Of a stretch of 64,000 nt of DNA, positions 34,557 to 43,972 are shown in pieces. The position numbers and the translations under genes are program-made. Below the pieces are notes generated by a model. That model worked only from the letters and a program-made list of their open reading frames with translations, did not search any database and was not told where the DNA came from. The stretch covers positions 28,035 to 92,034 of the forward strand of contig NZ_QAOO01000015.1 in assembly GCF_003051105.1 (NCBI RefSeq), written 5' to 3'. Numbering within the stretch: position 1 is the stretch's first letter; each line of letters begins with the position of its first letter. The DNA is from Nitrosomonas nitrosa (lineage in GTDB: Bacteria > Pseudomonadota > Gammaproteobacteria > Burkholderiales > Nitrosomonadaceae).

Positions 34557-35732
34557 TTATCCTCTTGCGCCAAATATCATACGCCGCGCTACGAAGCGCT
34601 TAGCGGGCGGCAAGCAATCCAATACGCTTAATCCAATGCCGCAAAATGTCTGAAATACGGGGAAGTCAATCGTAAAAATTTTTGCCAAGGAATCAGTAAA
34701 AAATTTACCGGCATTTCGATCAAGCTGTCGTTTTTGCTCATAGCTATGCAACATTCCCTGACTGCCTATTTTGGATGGTGTGGCGGATAACGTACTGATC
34801 TCACTGGATAACTCCCACGCATCGCGCAGTCCGAGATTGAAACCCTGTCCCGCAACAGGATGCAACGTCTGCGAAGCATTGCCAATCAGTGCTGTGCGCA
34901 TTGCAGTCGCTGGTACAGCATATTTTAACGAAAGCGGAAATCCTGAGCGTTTGCCTGTATGAATAAATTTGCCGGGCCGATCACCGAAATGGCATTGCAA
35001 CGCAGACAGAAAAGCTTGATCATTCAGCGCAAGAATTTCCTTTACGGATTGGGCTGGAACGGTCCATACCAACGCATAGCCCGTTCCAGACGGTAACAAA
35101 GCAACCGGCCCATCAGTGGTAAAGCGTTCATAGGCTATTCCACTTTGCGGAATAGTTGTTTCGACATTGGCCACAACTGCCCATTGTTGGTATTCATGCG
35201 CATGATACCGAATATTGGGAATCTGTGCGGCAAGCTGCCCACCATCAGCCAGCACAAGGAGTTTTGCTGCCGCACATTTACTTTCCCCATGTTGCTGGTA
35301 TTCGACCGTCGCTTCATCGGGAGTCGTTGTCAATTTTGAAACCATAGCACCTAGCTGATAGTTGGCGCCACGACTACTCTGCAATAATTGATGCATTGAA
35401 TGATGTAAATCATGATAATTCACTACATAACCCAATTCCGGCACACCTGCCTCCTGAGAAGTTAATACTGTGCGACCAAAGTAGCCTCGATTGGAGATAT
35501 GAATCTTATTGATCGGTGTAATTTGCGACAACCTAGCCCATACACCTAAGCGTTGTAAAATCAAGCGACTACCATAGGACAAAGCAAGCGGGCGTGGATC
35601 CTTGACTTGTTCAGGTACGCCTTGTGCTTCCAGGAGTAAGGTCGGAATTGCCCTTGCATGCAAACGAAGGGCAAGCGCCATGCCTACCGGCCCCCCGCCT
35701 GCGAGGACAACATCGAAACGATCAGTAGTCAT
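34557..35732 (-). CDS. UbiH/UbiF-family FAD monooxygenase
   Basis: The 391-residue flavoprotein belongs to the ubiquinone hydroxylase family. It shows the FAD motif VVLAGGGPVGMALALRL, the DPRPLALSYGSRLILQRLG segment and the second FAD motif LIGNASQTLHPVAGQGFNLGLRDAWEL written in parts as GNASQTLHP and AGQGFNLGLRD, where many homologues read GDAAH. It probably hydroxylates the quinone ring (UbiH is the likely member, but UbiF and VisC are close). It lies upstream of dusB on the same strand with 76 bp between. Confidence 0.85.
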   Translation of the reverse strand: MTTDRFDVVLAGGGPVGMALALRLHARAIPTLLLEAQGVPEQVKDPRPLALSYGSRLILQRLGVWARLSQITPINKIHISNRGYFGRTVLTSQEAGVPELGYVVNYHDLHHSMHQLLQSSRGANYQLGAMVSKLTTTPDEATVEYQQHGESKCAAAKLLVLADGGQLAAQIPNIRYHAHEYQQWAVVANVETTIPQSGIAYERFTTDGPVALLPSGTGYALVWTVPAQSVKEILALNDQAFLSALQCHFGDRPGKFIHTGKRSGFPLSLKYAVPATAMRTALIGNASQTLHPVAGQGFNLGLRDAWELSSEISTLSATPSKIGSQGMLHSYEQKRQLDRNAGKFFTDSLAKIFTIDFPVFQTFCGIGLSVLDCLPPAKRFVARRMIFGARG

Positions 35733-35968
35733 GACAACAATCTATTAATAAGTATGTAAATAATCAAAAAATTAGGTGATGAATTTTTTGGAGACAGTGT
35801 CAGCTAGGGCTTTCTGTTCGATTGCATGCTATCCATTCGAGCTCTGTGAGGATAACATAGCTTCAGCGCTTGAGTGTACCAGCTTATATTCTTAGAGCAA
35901 GATACTGCTGCCATTCGGTATAAGAGGTATAAAAATGGGCGTCATCACCCCTCAATGTAATGCTGATG

Positions 35969-36436
35969 CTATTTTTTTTCTTGGAGTATCTTTAGGCCCG
36001 CTTCTGCGCAGATTTCATCAAGGCGTGTGCCCGGTGCACCGCCCACGCCGATACCCCCTACTACTTCACCCTCAATGACGATGGGTAAGCCGCCTCCGAG
36101 CATGAGGATATTATCGGCCATATGATGCAGTCCATGTAACTCTGGGTCACTGCTGGCGATTTTTGCCAATCGCATGGTAGGTAATTTCAGGCTGGCGGAG
36201 GTATAAGCTTTGCGGAAACTGCTTTCTATGGTGTGTGCACCCGCGTGATCCATTCTTATTTGTGATCTTATCACTCCGCTTTGATCCACTACGGCAACAG
36301 AAACGTTATATCCATCACGTTCACACTGTTTAGCAGCAGCCATAACGATCTCGTTTGCCTGAGAGTAGGTTAATCGGGTGTTTGCCTGCGCTGCTAACGA
36401 AATAAAAACGAGAAACATGAATAAAGCTAATCTCAT
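35969..36436 (-). CDS. Secreted GlcG/HbpS-family protein
   Basis: The 155-residue protein has a signal peptide (LALFMFLVFISLAAQA) and a GlcG/HbpS (DUF336) domain: LTYSQANEIVMAAAKQCERDG, VAVVDQSGVIRSQIRMDHAG, FRKAYTSASL and VGGIGVGGAPG. Members bind heme or small ligands; the secreted form suggests a periplasmic sensor or heme-binding role. It stands alone and diverges from lemA across 267 bp. Confidence 0.85.
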   Translation of the reverse strand: MRLALFMFLVFISLAAQANTRLTYSQANEIVMAAAKQCERDGYNVSVAVVDQSGVIRSQIRMDHAGAHTIESSFRKAYTSASLKLPTMRLAKIASSDPELHGLHHMADNILMLGGGLPIVIEGEVVGGIGVGGAPGTRLDEICAEAGLKILQEKK

Positions 36437-36703
36437 TTGATGATAACCTCCTGATGAAAATTTCAGTCAGCGATCCGCTGAGCAATAAACCAGTGACCTA
36501 TGATCGTAACAGAAAAATTGATGATTGGCCTTTTTTTCGTTGTAACACATGCAGACGTGATTCAGACTGTCAGATCTTCTAATGTGTGACTTCCTGATTG
36601 TTGGAAAGGAGAGAATCTCTCATAATGTTAGCGCTAGCTTGAGTGATCAACTTAGAAATCTCGATTTAACCATCCTGTTTTTTTATTTTCTAGGAGATGC
36701 TTT

Positions 36704-37309
36704 ATGAGAATAAGGTTGTTTTTTCTCGTATGGGTTAGCTTGGTGGTGTTGAGTGGTTGTGGCTACAATACATTGCAAACTGCTGATGAACAAGTCAAAG
36801 CAAGCTGGGCGGAAGTTATCAATCAATATCAGCGTAGGGCTGATTTGATTCCAAATCTGGTTAATACGGTCAAAGGATTTGCTGCTCAGGAAAAAGAAGT
36901 ATTGCTGGGCGTAACCAACGCGCGTGCCAAGGTGAGTGGTATTCATGCCACACCAGAGCTTATCAATGACCCCGAAGCGTTTGCCAAATTCCAAGGTGCG
37001 CAGGGTGAATTATCGAGCGCGCTCGCACGCCTGTTAGCTATAGTGGAGAATTATCCACAACTTAAATCTGATGCGAATTTCCGTGATTTACAAGCTCAAT
37101 TGGAAGGAACCGAAAATCGTGTGGCCGTTGCGCGTAACCGCTATATCAAGGCAGTGCAGGAATATAATGTGATTGTGCGTTCCTTTCCAAGCAATTTTAC
37201 CGCCATGCTGTTCGGCTTTGAAGTCAAGCCGAGTTTCACGGTTGAAAATGAGCGAGCTATTTCAGTCTCGCCTAAGGTTGATTTCGAAGCGGCTACGCCA
37301 GCTCAATAA
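36704..37309 (+). CDS. LemA family protein
   Basis: The 201-residue protein has a lipoprotein-like start (VSLVVLSGCGYNTLQT) and the LemA helical bundle: VKASWAEVINQYQRRADLIPNLVNTVKGFA, cut here to VINQYQRRADLIPNLV, with LLAIVENYPQLKSDANFR and ENRVAVARNRYIKAVQEYN. AGGAG lies 8 bases before ATG. It is followed by two TPM-domain genes, a common trio of unknown membrane-associated function. Confidence 0.92.
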   Translation: MRIRLFFLVWVSLVVLSGCGYNTLQTADEQVKASWAEVINQYQRRADLIPNLVNTVKGFAAQEKEVLLGVTNARAKVSGIHATPELINDPEAFAKFQGAQGELSSALARLLAIVENYPQLKSDANFRDLQAQLEGTENRVAVARNRYIKAVQEYNVIVRSFPSNFTAMLFGFEVKPSFTVENERAISVSPKVDFEAATPAQ

Positions 37310-37340
37310 CCTCGGCAGTTTGCATTAGTGTTAGCACGAA

Positions 37341-38237
37341 ATGACTAATAGCATAGTGAGCATTTCAGTTAGAATTTGGCTGGCAATCTTGATGGTTTTC
37401 TTTGCCCCGCTTTCTCTTTCCATGACAGCCATGACAGAAGTGGGGGTGCCGCCGCTCCAATCTCGCGTAACCGATTTAACTCAGACTTTATCGGAACGGG
37501 AAATCGCTCAATTGGAGCGTATGTTAACCGATTTTGAGACAGAGAAGGGTAGTCAGATTGCAGTGCTGATCGTGCCGACAACACAACCTGAAACGATTGA
37601 ACAATATTCGATACGCGTCGCGGAAGCATGGAAGCTTGGACGTAAGGGTACTGACGATGGGGTGTTACTGCTCGTTGCTAAACAAGACAGAGCCCTTCGT
37701 ATTGAAGTAGGCTATGGGCTGGAAGGCGCCTTGCCAGATGCTATTGCACGACGCATTATTGACGAGATCATTGCTCCTGCTTTTCAGCAGGGTAATTTTT
37801 TCGGTGGTCTTCGGGCCGGAATCGAGCAGATTATAGGTATCATCAAAGGTGAACCGCTGCCTTTGCCACATTCTCAATATGATCGTGGCGCTTCATCCGA
37901 ATTAGGCATTATTGGGGACAATTTCATTCCCATTTTACTCGTGTTTCTGGTGCTGGGTAAAATGATGCAAACCTTATTAGGTCGCCTAGCGGGCGCTGCA
38001 ATCACCGGCAGCATGGCGGGCGTCATCATTTGGTTGCTTTTTTCTTCCTTGGCGGTCGCAATTTTAATTGCGCTGGTCATCTTTCTCATAAGCTTGTTTG
38101 AAAATTCCAGTAGAGGTTATTATCGCGGTGGGCGAGGTGGTTGGCCTCGAGGTCGTTTTGGCGGCGGGTTCGGAGGTGGTGGGTTTAGCGGCGGGGGTGG
38201 AAGTTTTGGTGGTGGCGGTGCGTCGGGAAGGTGGTGA
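37341..38237 (+). CDS. TPM-domain membrane protein (YgcG-like)
   Basis: The 298-residue protein has a signal peptide (about residues 1-28), a TPM domain (VTDLTQTLSEREIAQLERML, GSQIAVLIVPTTQPETIE, WKLGRKGTDDGVLLLVAKQDR in part, RIEVGYGLEGALPDA), two membrane helices after residue 190 and a Gly-rich tail (GGGFGGGGFSGGGGSFGGGG). The TPM domain faces the periplasm. The next gene begins directly after its stop. Confidence 0.9.
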   Translation: MTNSIVSISVRIWLAILMVFFAPLSLSMTAMTEVGVPPLQSRVTDLTQTLSEREIAQLERMLTDFETEKGSQIAVLIVPTTQPETIEQYSIRVAEAWKLGRKGTDDGVLLLVAKQDRALRIEVGYGLEGALPDAIARRIIDEIIAPAFQQGNFFGGLRAGIEQIIGIIKGEPLPLPHSQYDRGASSELGIIGDNFIPILLVFLVLGKMMQTLLGRLAGAAITGSMAGVIIWLLFSSLAVAILIALVIFLISLFENSSRGYYRGGRGGWPRGRFGGGFGGGGFSGGGGSFGGGGASGRW

Positions 38238-38741
38238 ATGAATTTTTTACGTATTTTGTGCCATTTGAAGACGGGGCAACTCGCAGTCAAACGTACATTC
38301 TCTGTCGCTTCGTTAGATGCCATTGAGCATGCAATTAAACAATCCGAAGCCTGCCATACCGGTGAAATCATTTTTGCGGTGGAGCCATCATTGGATTTAC
38401 TCCCCTTACTAAAGGGACAATCTGCCCGGGAACGGGCGATCGATCTTTTCTCCTTGTTGCGCGTTTGGGATACACCGCAAAATAATGGCGTATTGATTTA
38501 TCTACTGCTTGCCGATCATGATGTAGAAATCGTTGCTGACCGGGGCATTGATGCAAAAGTAGGGTTAGCCGGCTGGGAAGCCATTTGCCATGAAATGGAG
38601 CGTACTTTTCGGAAAGGGCAGTTTGAGGCGGGCGCGCTCGCGGGTATCAACGCGATAACCCATCTATTGCAAACCCATTTTCCGGCGGAATCAGCGGGTG
38701 GAGAGAACATACTGTCTGACAGGCCAGTGGTACTGGGATAA
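38238..38741 (+). CDS. Second TPM-domain protein, soluble form
   Basis: The 167-residue protein has a TPM domain without signal peptide or membrane helix: ALDAIEHAIKQSEACHTGEI is represented by SLDAIEHAIKQSEACHTGE, then RVWDTPQNNGVLIYLLLADHDVEIVADRGIDAKV in parts as TPQNNGVLIYLLLADHDVE. It is immediately downstream of the first TPM gene and the ATG follows the stop. These soluble members commonly close lemA-TPM operons; function unknown. Confidence 0.87.
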   Translation: MNFLRILCHLKTGQLAVKRTFSVASLDAIEHAIKQSEACHTGEIIFAVEPSLDLLPLLKGQSARERAIDLFSLLRVWDTPQNNGVLIYLLLADHDVEIVADRGIDAKVGLAGWEAICHEMERTFRKGQFEAGALAGINAITHLLQTHFPAESAGGENILSDRPVVLG

Positions 38742-38793
38742 GTCCTGCCAAACATACTTCGAAAGCAAGAAAATGAACATTTTTTTTTGTCAA

Positions 38794-40140
38794 TCAGAAT
38801 GGCAATTGCTTCATGAACACTTTTGAGCGCCGTTGATAGTTATAGAAATTCTGTTTGCTTTTTGGGAGTTTGTCAGGCGTTGTTTCAACAAAGCCACGTT
38901 CAATAAACCAGTGCGCTGTTCGTGTCGTAAGCACGAACAGCTTATGATCGCCCTGCGTTCGTGCCTGTTGCTCGATATGCTTAAGTAAGGTGCTGGCACA
39001 ACCGGTTTTACGATAATGAGGATGAACTGCCAGGCAAGCCAATTCACTGGCGTTCTCCTCAGGAAATGGGTACAGTGCAGCGCAAGCAATAATCATGTTA
39101 TCGTGCTCCAGGACGGTAAAACGGTTGATTTCAATTTCTAATAATTCACGATTGCGGCGAACTAACACACCTTCATTTTCAAGGGGCTCGATTAACTGCA
39201 AAATCCCGCCAATATCCTCTATTTCTGCACCGCGTAATGTTTGCAACGGGCCTTGCGTGATCATGCTGCCGATACCTTCGTGCGTAAATAATTCTTGTAG
39301 CAGGGCACCCTCAATATGACGGCTGATCAAGTGAACCCGTCCAACACCTTGCTCACAAGCACGAACCGCGCAAGGGAGATACAACTGCACGTCATCTGCC
39401 AAATCGATAGGTGTCGTGAATTTTTTTAGTACAGATTTTGCTTCCTTGACTGTCAGTTCTCGCCATAAAGCGCAGTCATCTTGGTGATCCTTGGATTTTC
39501 GCGAGATACCGGCTGGATTCATGAGAAATATCAGCTTATCAGCCCGGAGTGCAATCGCAACTTCGGTCGCAACATTTTCCAGCGTGAGATTAAAGATTTC
39601 GCCGGTAGGGGAATAGCCGAGTGGTGAAAGTAAGACAATTTCGCCATCTTCTAGGCGGGCTTTAATCACTGATGTATTGATTTTTCTTACCTCCCCGGTA
39701 TACATCAGGTCGACACCATTTAATACACCGATAGGGCGAGCAGTTACAAAATTGCCACTGGCGACATGAATGGCAGAATTGGCCATGGGCGAATTGGGCA
39801 ATCCCATGGACATGAGCGCCTCGATTTCTACACGAACTTTGCCTACCGCTTCTTTGACGCACTGAAGCGAAGCCATATCAGTAACGCGTATACCGTTTAC
39901 GTAGATCACATCTAAATTGTGTTGTCTGAGTTGGAACTCGATCTGAGGACGTGCTCCATGCACGAGAATCAAATGGATGCCCAGACTCGCTAATAAATTG
40001 AAATCGTGAACCAATTCGACAAAATTGCCATCAGCCACAACTTCACCACCAAAAGCAATCACGAATGTTTTACCGCGGAATGCGTTGATGTAGGGAGCAA
40101 CGGAACGAAACCAAGCGACAAAATCAATATTGCGAGTCAT
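38794..40140 (-). CDS. argA: N-acetylglutamate synthase ArgA
   Basis: The 448-residue enzyme acetylates glutamate in the first step of arginine synthesis. The N-terminal amino-acid-kinase-like domain has GKTFVIAFGGEVVADGNF, LILVHGARPQIEFQL and LLSPLGYSPTGEIFNL; the C-terminal GNAT domain has ELACLAVHPHYRKTGCASTLL and FVLTTRTAHWFIERGF. This is the classical ArgA fusion of full length. It is convergent with the TPM gene, 52 bp apart. Confidence 0.96.
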   Translation of the reverse strand: MTRNIDFVAWFRSVAPYINAFRGKTFVIAFGGEVVADGNFVELVHDFNLLASLGIHLILVHGARPQIEFQLRQHNLDVIYVNGIRVTDMASLQCVKEAVGKVRVEIEALMSMGLPNSPMANSAIHVASGNFVTARPIGVLNGVDLMYTGEVRKINTSVIKARLEDGEIVLLSPLGYSPTGEIFNLTLENVATEVAIALRADKLIFLMNPAGISRKSKDHQDDCALWRELTVKEAKSVLKKFTTPIDLADDVQLYLPCAVRACEQGVGRVHLISRHIEGALLQELFTHEGIGSMITQGPLQTLRGAEIEDIGGILQLIEPLENEGVLVRRNRELLEIEINRFTVLEHDNMIIACAALYPFPEENASELACLAVHPHYRKTGCASTLLKHIEQQARTQGDHKLFVLTTRTAHWFIERGFVETTPDKLPKSKQNFYNYQRRSKVFMKQLPF

Positions 40141-40225
40141 ATTCAGAGCTAGCTGTTGTAGGTAATATTTAAATGTAGTGTAGTGAAATTAACACTTAGA
40201 AGCGTCACAATAGGTTATTTTTAAA

Positions 40226-40987
40226 TTAATAATCACCCCACAAAGTCTGGGCAGCGGCGATAGCGACTAGGCCCGCACTCTCGGTACGTAAAATACGTGG
40301 ACCTAAGCGTACCGGCATAAATCCAATCGAGAAAGCAGCTTTTTCTTCTTCATCGGTGAAACCACCCTCCGGCCCAATGAGTAGTGTGATCGAATCCTCG
40401 CGCGCGGGTGATGGATATTCAGTTAAACGCTTATTTGCGCTTGCTGAAAGCATGAATCTGTAAGCTAATTTACATTTTGTGTTTTTCGGTTTATTTGTCA
40501 ATTGCTGACTGAACCATTCGGAAATCGATTGCAATGGTAGAAGTTCAGGAACATGGTTTCTTCCACATTGTTCGCAAGCGGCAATGGCAATTTGTTGCCA
40601 ATGTAAGCGCCGCTTATGCGCGCGTGCTTCAGAGAGTCTGACTACGCTGCGGTTCGCTGTCACAGGCTGTATATGGCTTACGCCAAGCTCGACCGATTTT
40701 TGTATGATCCAATCCATTTTTTCGTTTACGCAAACAGCTTGTACCAGATGGATAGTAAGCGGTGATTCCCGTTCAACTTCATGAAATTTTGAGAGTCTGA
40801 CTGTGCAGTTCGATTTATCGATATGTTCAATCGATCCTGAAAACTCGCCGCCTCTACCATTGAACAAAATGAGCGTATCGCCCTGCTTAAGCCGTAGCAC
40901 GCGTATAGCATGATGGCTGATGTTCATAGGTAAAACCATCATTTGTCCTGATGATAAGGATCCAGGGTAATAAAAACGTGCGGTCAT
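40226..40987 (-). CDS. rsmE: 16S rRNA m3U1498 methyltransferase RsmE
   Basis: The 253-residue SPOUT enzyme methylates U1498. It has the N-terminal PUA-like start ARFYYPGSL and HAIRVLRLKQGDTLILFNGRG, and the SAM-binding knot LLIGPEGGFTDEE and RLGPRILRTESAGLVAIAA. The start at ATG 40987 (MTARFYYPG) fits the family; the longer frame to 41122 overlaps the divergent gene. It diverges from the gene at 41104. Confidence 0.95.
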   Translation of the reverse strand: MTARFYYPGSLSSGQMMVLPMNISHHAIRVLRLKQGDTLILFNGRGGEFSGSIEHIDKSNCTVRLSKFHEVERESPLTIHLVQAVCVNEKMDWIIQKSVELGVSHIQPVTANRSVVRLSEARAHKRRLHWQQIAIAACEQCGRNHVPELLPLQSISEWFSQQLTNKPKNTKCKLAYRFMLSASANKRLTEYPSPAREDSITLLIGPEGGFTDEEEKAAFSIGFMPVRLGPRILRTESAGLVAIAAAQTLWGDY

Positions 40988-41103
40988 ATTGGCAGATAAG
41001 TAGATAGTGGGCGTGATGGCCGGGCAGCAGGCTGACCTCGATTCCATGATAATATAACAAAGATAGCTAACACCTATGAATAAGACGAATAAGGAGAATA
41101 AGT

Positions 41104-41661
41104 ATGGCAAGTCTTGAGACACCTATTTGTGATTTCGGTTGGAAGGCACTTGATTTCGATTTGCCCGGTGTGGATGGAAAGCGTTATAACTTAGCAGCGG
41201 TTAAAGGTAAGAATGGGTTGTTGATAATGTTTATCTGCAATCATTGTCCTTATGTCAAAGCGGTCCGTGATCGTATTATTCGCGATGTGAATGAGCTGGC
41301 GGGCTATGGTGTAGGCGCGATTGCGATTATGTCGAATGATCCTGCCGACTACCCAGAAGATTCGTTTGAGAACATGGCTAAAATTGCCAAGGAATTTAAC
41401 TACCCGTTCCCTTATGTATGGGATGAGAGCCAGGAGATTGCCAAGGCCTATGGTGCTGTATGTACCCCAGATTTTTTTGGATTCAATAACAACTTGGAAT
41501 TACAGTATCGTGGACGATTGGATGCCTCCCGTAAAGAAGCGGCGCCTCCGGATGCACGTCGAGATTTGTTTGAAGCGATGGTGCAAGTTGCCAAAACAGG
41601 GCAAGGACCGCGGGATCAAATACCGAGTATAGGATGCTCGATCAAGTGGCGGGCTGAATAA
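41104..41661 (+). CDS. Thioredoxin-family (redoxin) protein
   Basis: The 185-residue protein has the AhpC/TSA-like thioredoxin fold. Features are FDLPGVDGKRYNLAAVKGK, FICNHCPYVKAV with a CxxC site, IAIMSNDPADYPEDSFENM and AYGAVCTPDFFGF. Members of this soluble group are widespread and probably act in thiol redox balance; the precise substrate is unknown. The next gene starts 2 bp after the stop. Confidence 0.88.
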   Translation: MASLETPICDFGWKALDFDLPGVDGKRYNLAAVKGKNGLLIMFICNHCPYVKAVRDRIIRDVNELAGYGVGAIAIMSNDPADYPEDSFENMAKIAKEFNYPFPYVWDESQEIAKAYGAVCTPDFFGFNNNLELQYRGRLDASRKEAAPPDARRDLFEAMVQVAKTGQGPRDQIPSIGCSIKWRAE

Positions 41662-41663
41662 GC

Positions 41664-42470
41664 ATGCTGGAGCAAGTAATCGCAGTAGTTAAAGAAGTCG
41701 CCCAAGAAGTAGTTATGCCTCGTTACATGCAAGTAGTACGCCAGCTCAAAGCAGATGGTAGTCTTTATACAGAGGCTGATTTAATAGCACAAGACGCCTT
41801 ATTGGACAAATTGTATCGTATCTATCCAGTAGCCATAATGGGCGAGGAAATGACAGATCAGCAGCAACATGCCCAGTGGGAGGCAGGGGATGGGGGGCTT
41901 TGGAGTGTGGATCCAATTGATGGTACCTCTAATTTTTTCAATGGATTGCCTTTCTTCGGCATTTCCGTTGCCTTGATGCGCAAAGGCCGGAGCGTACTGG
42001 GTGTGATTTACAATCCCGTAACTAAAGAATTGTTTTATGCCGAGAAAGGTAAGGGAGCCTATCTTAACGGCATGCCTCTGCCCTTGAGAAAACGTCAAAC
42101 GCATTTACGTACTGCGATAGCCAATGTCGATCTTAAGCGTCTCGATCCTAAATTGGCGGGAAAAATAGCGACCTATCCTCCTTATGCTTCGCAACGAAAC
42201 TATGGGGCTTGCGCATTGGAGTGGTGCTATACCGCTGCTGGCTACTTTGATCTCTATTTGCACGGTGGTCAGAAGCCGTGGGATTACGCAGCAGGCAGCC
42301 TGATTTTGGAGGAAGCAGGCGGTTCCATGTGCGGTTTCGATCAGGATGATTATTGGGCAGGTTCACCTTGGCGACGTTCTGTCATTGCAGCGCTTGATCC
42401 CGTTTTGTTTGCACAATGGCGCGATTGGGTCAGAGCCCACCATCAGAATGATGAAGTTTCTGCGGTATAA
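41664..42470 (+). CDS. Inositol monophosphatase family protein
   Basis: The 268-residue Mg-dependent phosphatase has the IMPase motifs IMGEEMT, SVDPIDGTSNFFNGLPFFG and GGQKPWDYAAGSLILEEAGG. Such bacterial enzymes can be SuhB-like, CysQ-like or HisN-like; the sequence here does not decide. It is cotranscribed with the thioredoxin-like gene. Confidence 0.87.
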   Translation: MLEQVIAVVKEVAQEVVMPRYMQVVRQLKADGSLYTEADLIAQDALLDKLYRIYPVAIMGEEMTDQQQHAQWEAGDGGLWSVDPIDGTSNFFNGLPFFGISVALMRKGRSVLGVIYNPVTKELFYAEKGKGAYLNGMPLPLRKRQTHLRTAIANVDLKRLDPKLAGKIATYPPYASQRNYGACALEWCYTAAGYFDLYLHGGQKPWDYAAGSLILEEAGGSMCGFDQDDYWAGSPWRRSVIAALDPVLFAQWRDWVRAHHQNDEVSAV

Positions 42471-42515
42471 GCTAATCAGTCATTTCACCGTACGCTAAAA
42501 ACAAGCTAGTTAGAA

Positions 42516-43961
42516 TTGAAAATTCTTATTTTAGGCGCTGGACGAGTCGGCTCTACTGTAGCCGAGAGCCTGGTAAGCGAGGCAAATGATATCACCGTTG
42601 TCGATGTGGCAGCGGAGCGGCTTGCTTTATTGCAAGACCGGTTTGATTTGAGAACGGTCGTCGGGAGCGCGTCTTATCCTTCCGTACTTAAGCGGGCGGG
42701 GGCTGAAGATGCCGATATGGTATTAGCGGTGACTGAGAGTGATGAAACCAATCTAGCAGCGTGTAAAATCGCCGCCAGCCTATTCAATATCCCTACTAAG
42801 ATTGCTCGGATTCGTGCTAGCGATTATCTCGATCATCCTGAACTTTTTTCGCAAAATAATTTTTGCGTCGATTATGCCATTTGCCCTGAACAGATTCTGA
42901 CTGAGTATATCGAAAAATTGATCGAGTTTCCGGAAGCTCTACAGGTACTCGATTTCGCTGCTGGTAAAGTGAGCCTTGTCGCAGTGAGAGCATTGCAAGG
43001 CGGTCCACTCGTCGGACATCAGCTGCAGGATTTACGTAAGCACGTTCCCAATGTCGATACGCGGGTTGCGGCGATATTTCGTAAAGACCGCCCCATCATT
43101 CCTGAAGGGAATACTGTGATCGAAGTGGGTGATGAAGTTTTTTTTATTGCGGCTACTCAAGATATTCGTGTCGTGATGAGTGAATTACGCAGTATGGATA
43201 AGCCGGCTAAGCGCATCATGATTGCCGGGGGGGGTAAAACGGGTAGACGCCTTGCGGCCGTACTCGAAAAAGACTATCAAGTTCGGATTATCGAACGTAA
43301 TGGCAAGGTGTGCGAGCTACTGGCGCAGGATTTACAAAAATCGCTGGTATTGCATGGCGATGTCACGGATGAGGAATTGCTCGATAGCGAGAACATAGCC
43401 GAAATGGATGTATTCTGTGCGCTCACCAATGACGATGAAAATAACATTATGGCATCCCTACTGGCTAAGCGTATGGGTGCACGCAAAGTAATCGCCTTGA
43501 TCAACCGCGGCATTTATGTCGACCTCGTGCAAAGCGATCGGATTGACATAGCAATTTCACCAGCGCAGGTGACAATCGGCTCATTACTTGCGTATGTTCG
43601 GCAGGGCGATGTGGCGGTAGTTCATAGTCTGCGTCGAGGTGCGGCTGAGGCACTTGAACTGGTTGCACATGGCGATACTAAGTCATCCAATATCGTGGGG
43701 CGTAAAGTAGAAGATATCAAACTACCTAAAGGCGCGACAATTGGGGCTATTGTTCGCGGATTACCCCCTAAAAATGATAGGTGGGTCAGCACGCGCGACG
43801 TGGAAGGTGATTACAGCGAAGAAAAGGGTAAGGTGCATGTCATCATCGCACATCACGATACCATCATTGAATCAGATGATCATGTCATCCTGTTTGTCGT
43901 CAATAAAAGAATGATTCGACAAATTGAAAGACTATTTCAGGTTAGCGCATCCTTTTTATAA
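42516..43961 (+). CDS. trkA: Trk potassium uptake protein TrkA
   Basis: The 481-residue cytoplasmic regulator of the Trk K+ channel has two RCK units. Nucleotide-binding motifs are ILGAGRVGSTVAESL at the start and IAGGGKTGRRLAAVL near residue 235, with conserved TESDETNLAACKIA and ALTNDDENNIMASLLA. TTG 42516 is the start; no ATG fits. The TrkH gene follows after 11 bp, so the K+ uptake system is complete. Confidence 0.95.
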   Translation: MKILILGAGRVGSTVAESLVSEANDITVVDVAAERLALLQDRFDLRTVVGSASYPSVLKRAGAEDADMVLAVTESDETNLAACKIAASLFNIPTKIARIRASDYLDHPELFSQNNFCVDYAICPEQILTEYIEKLIEFPEALQVLDFAAGKVSLVAVRALQGGPLVGHQLQDLRKHVPNVDTRVAAIFRKDRPIIPEGNTVIEVGDEVFFIAATQDIRVVMSELRSMDKPAKRIMIAGGGKTGRRLAAVLEKDYQVRIIERNGKVCELLAQDLQKSLVLHGDVTDEELLDSENIAEMDVFCALTNDDENNIMASLLAKRMGARKVIALINRGIYVDLVQSDRIDIAISPAQVTIGSLLAYVRQGDVAVVHSLRRGAAEALELVAHGDTKSSNIVGRKVEDIKLPKGATIGAIVRGLPPKNDRWVSTRDVEGDYSEEKGKVHVIIAHHDTIIESDDHVILFVVNKRMIRQIERLFQVSASFL

Positions 43962-43972
43962 TCAGCCGCGCT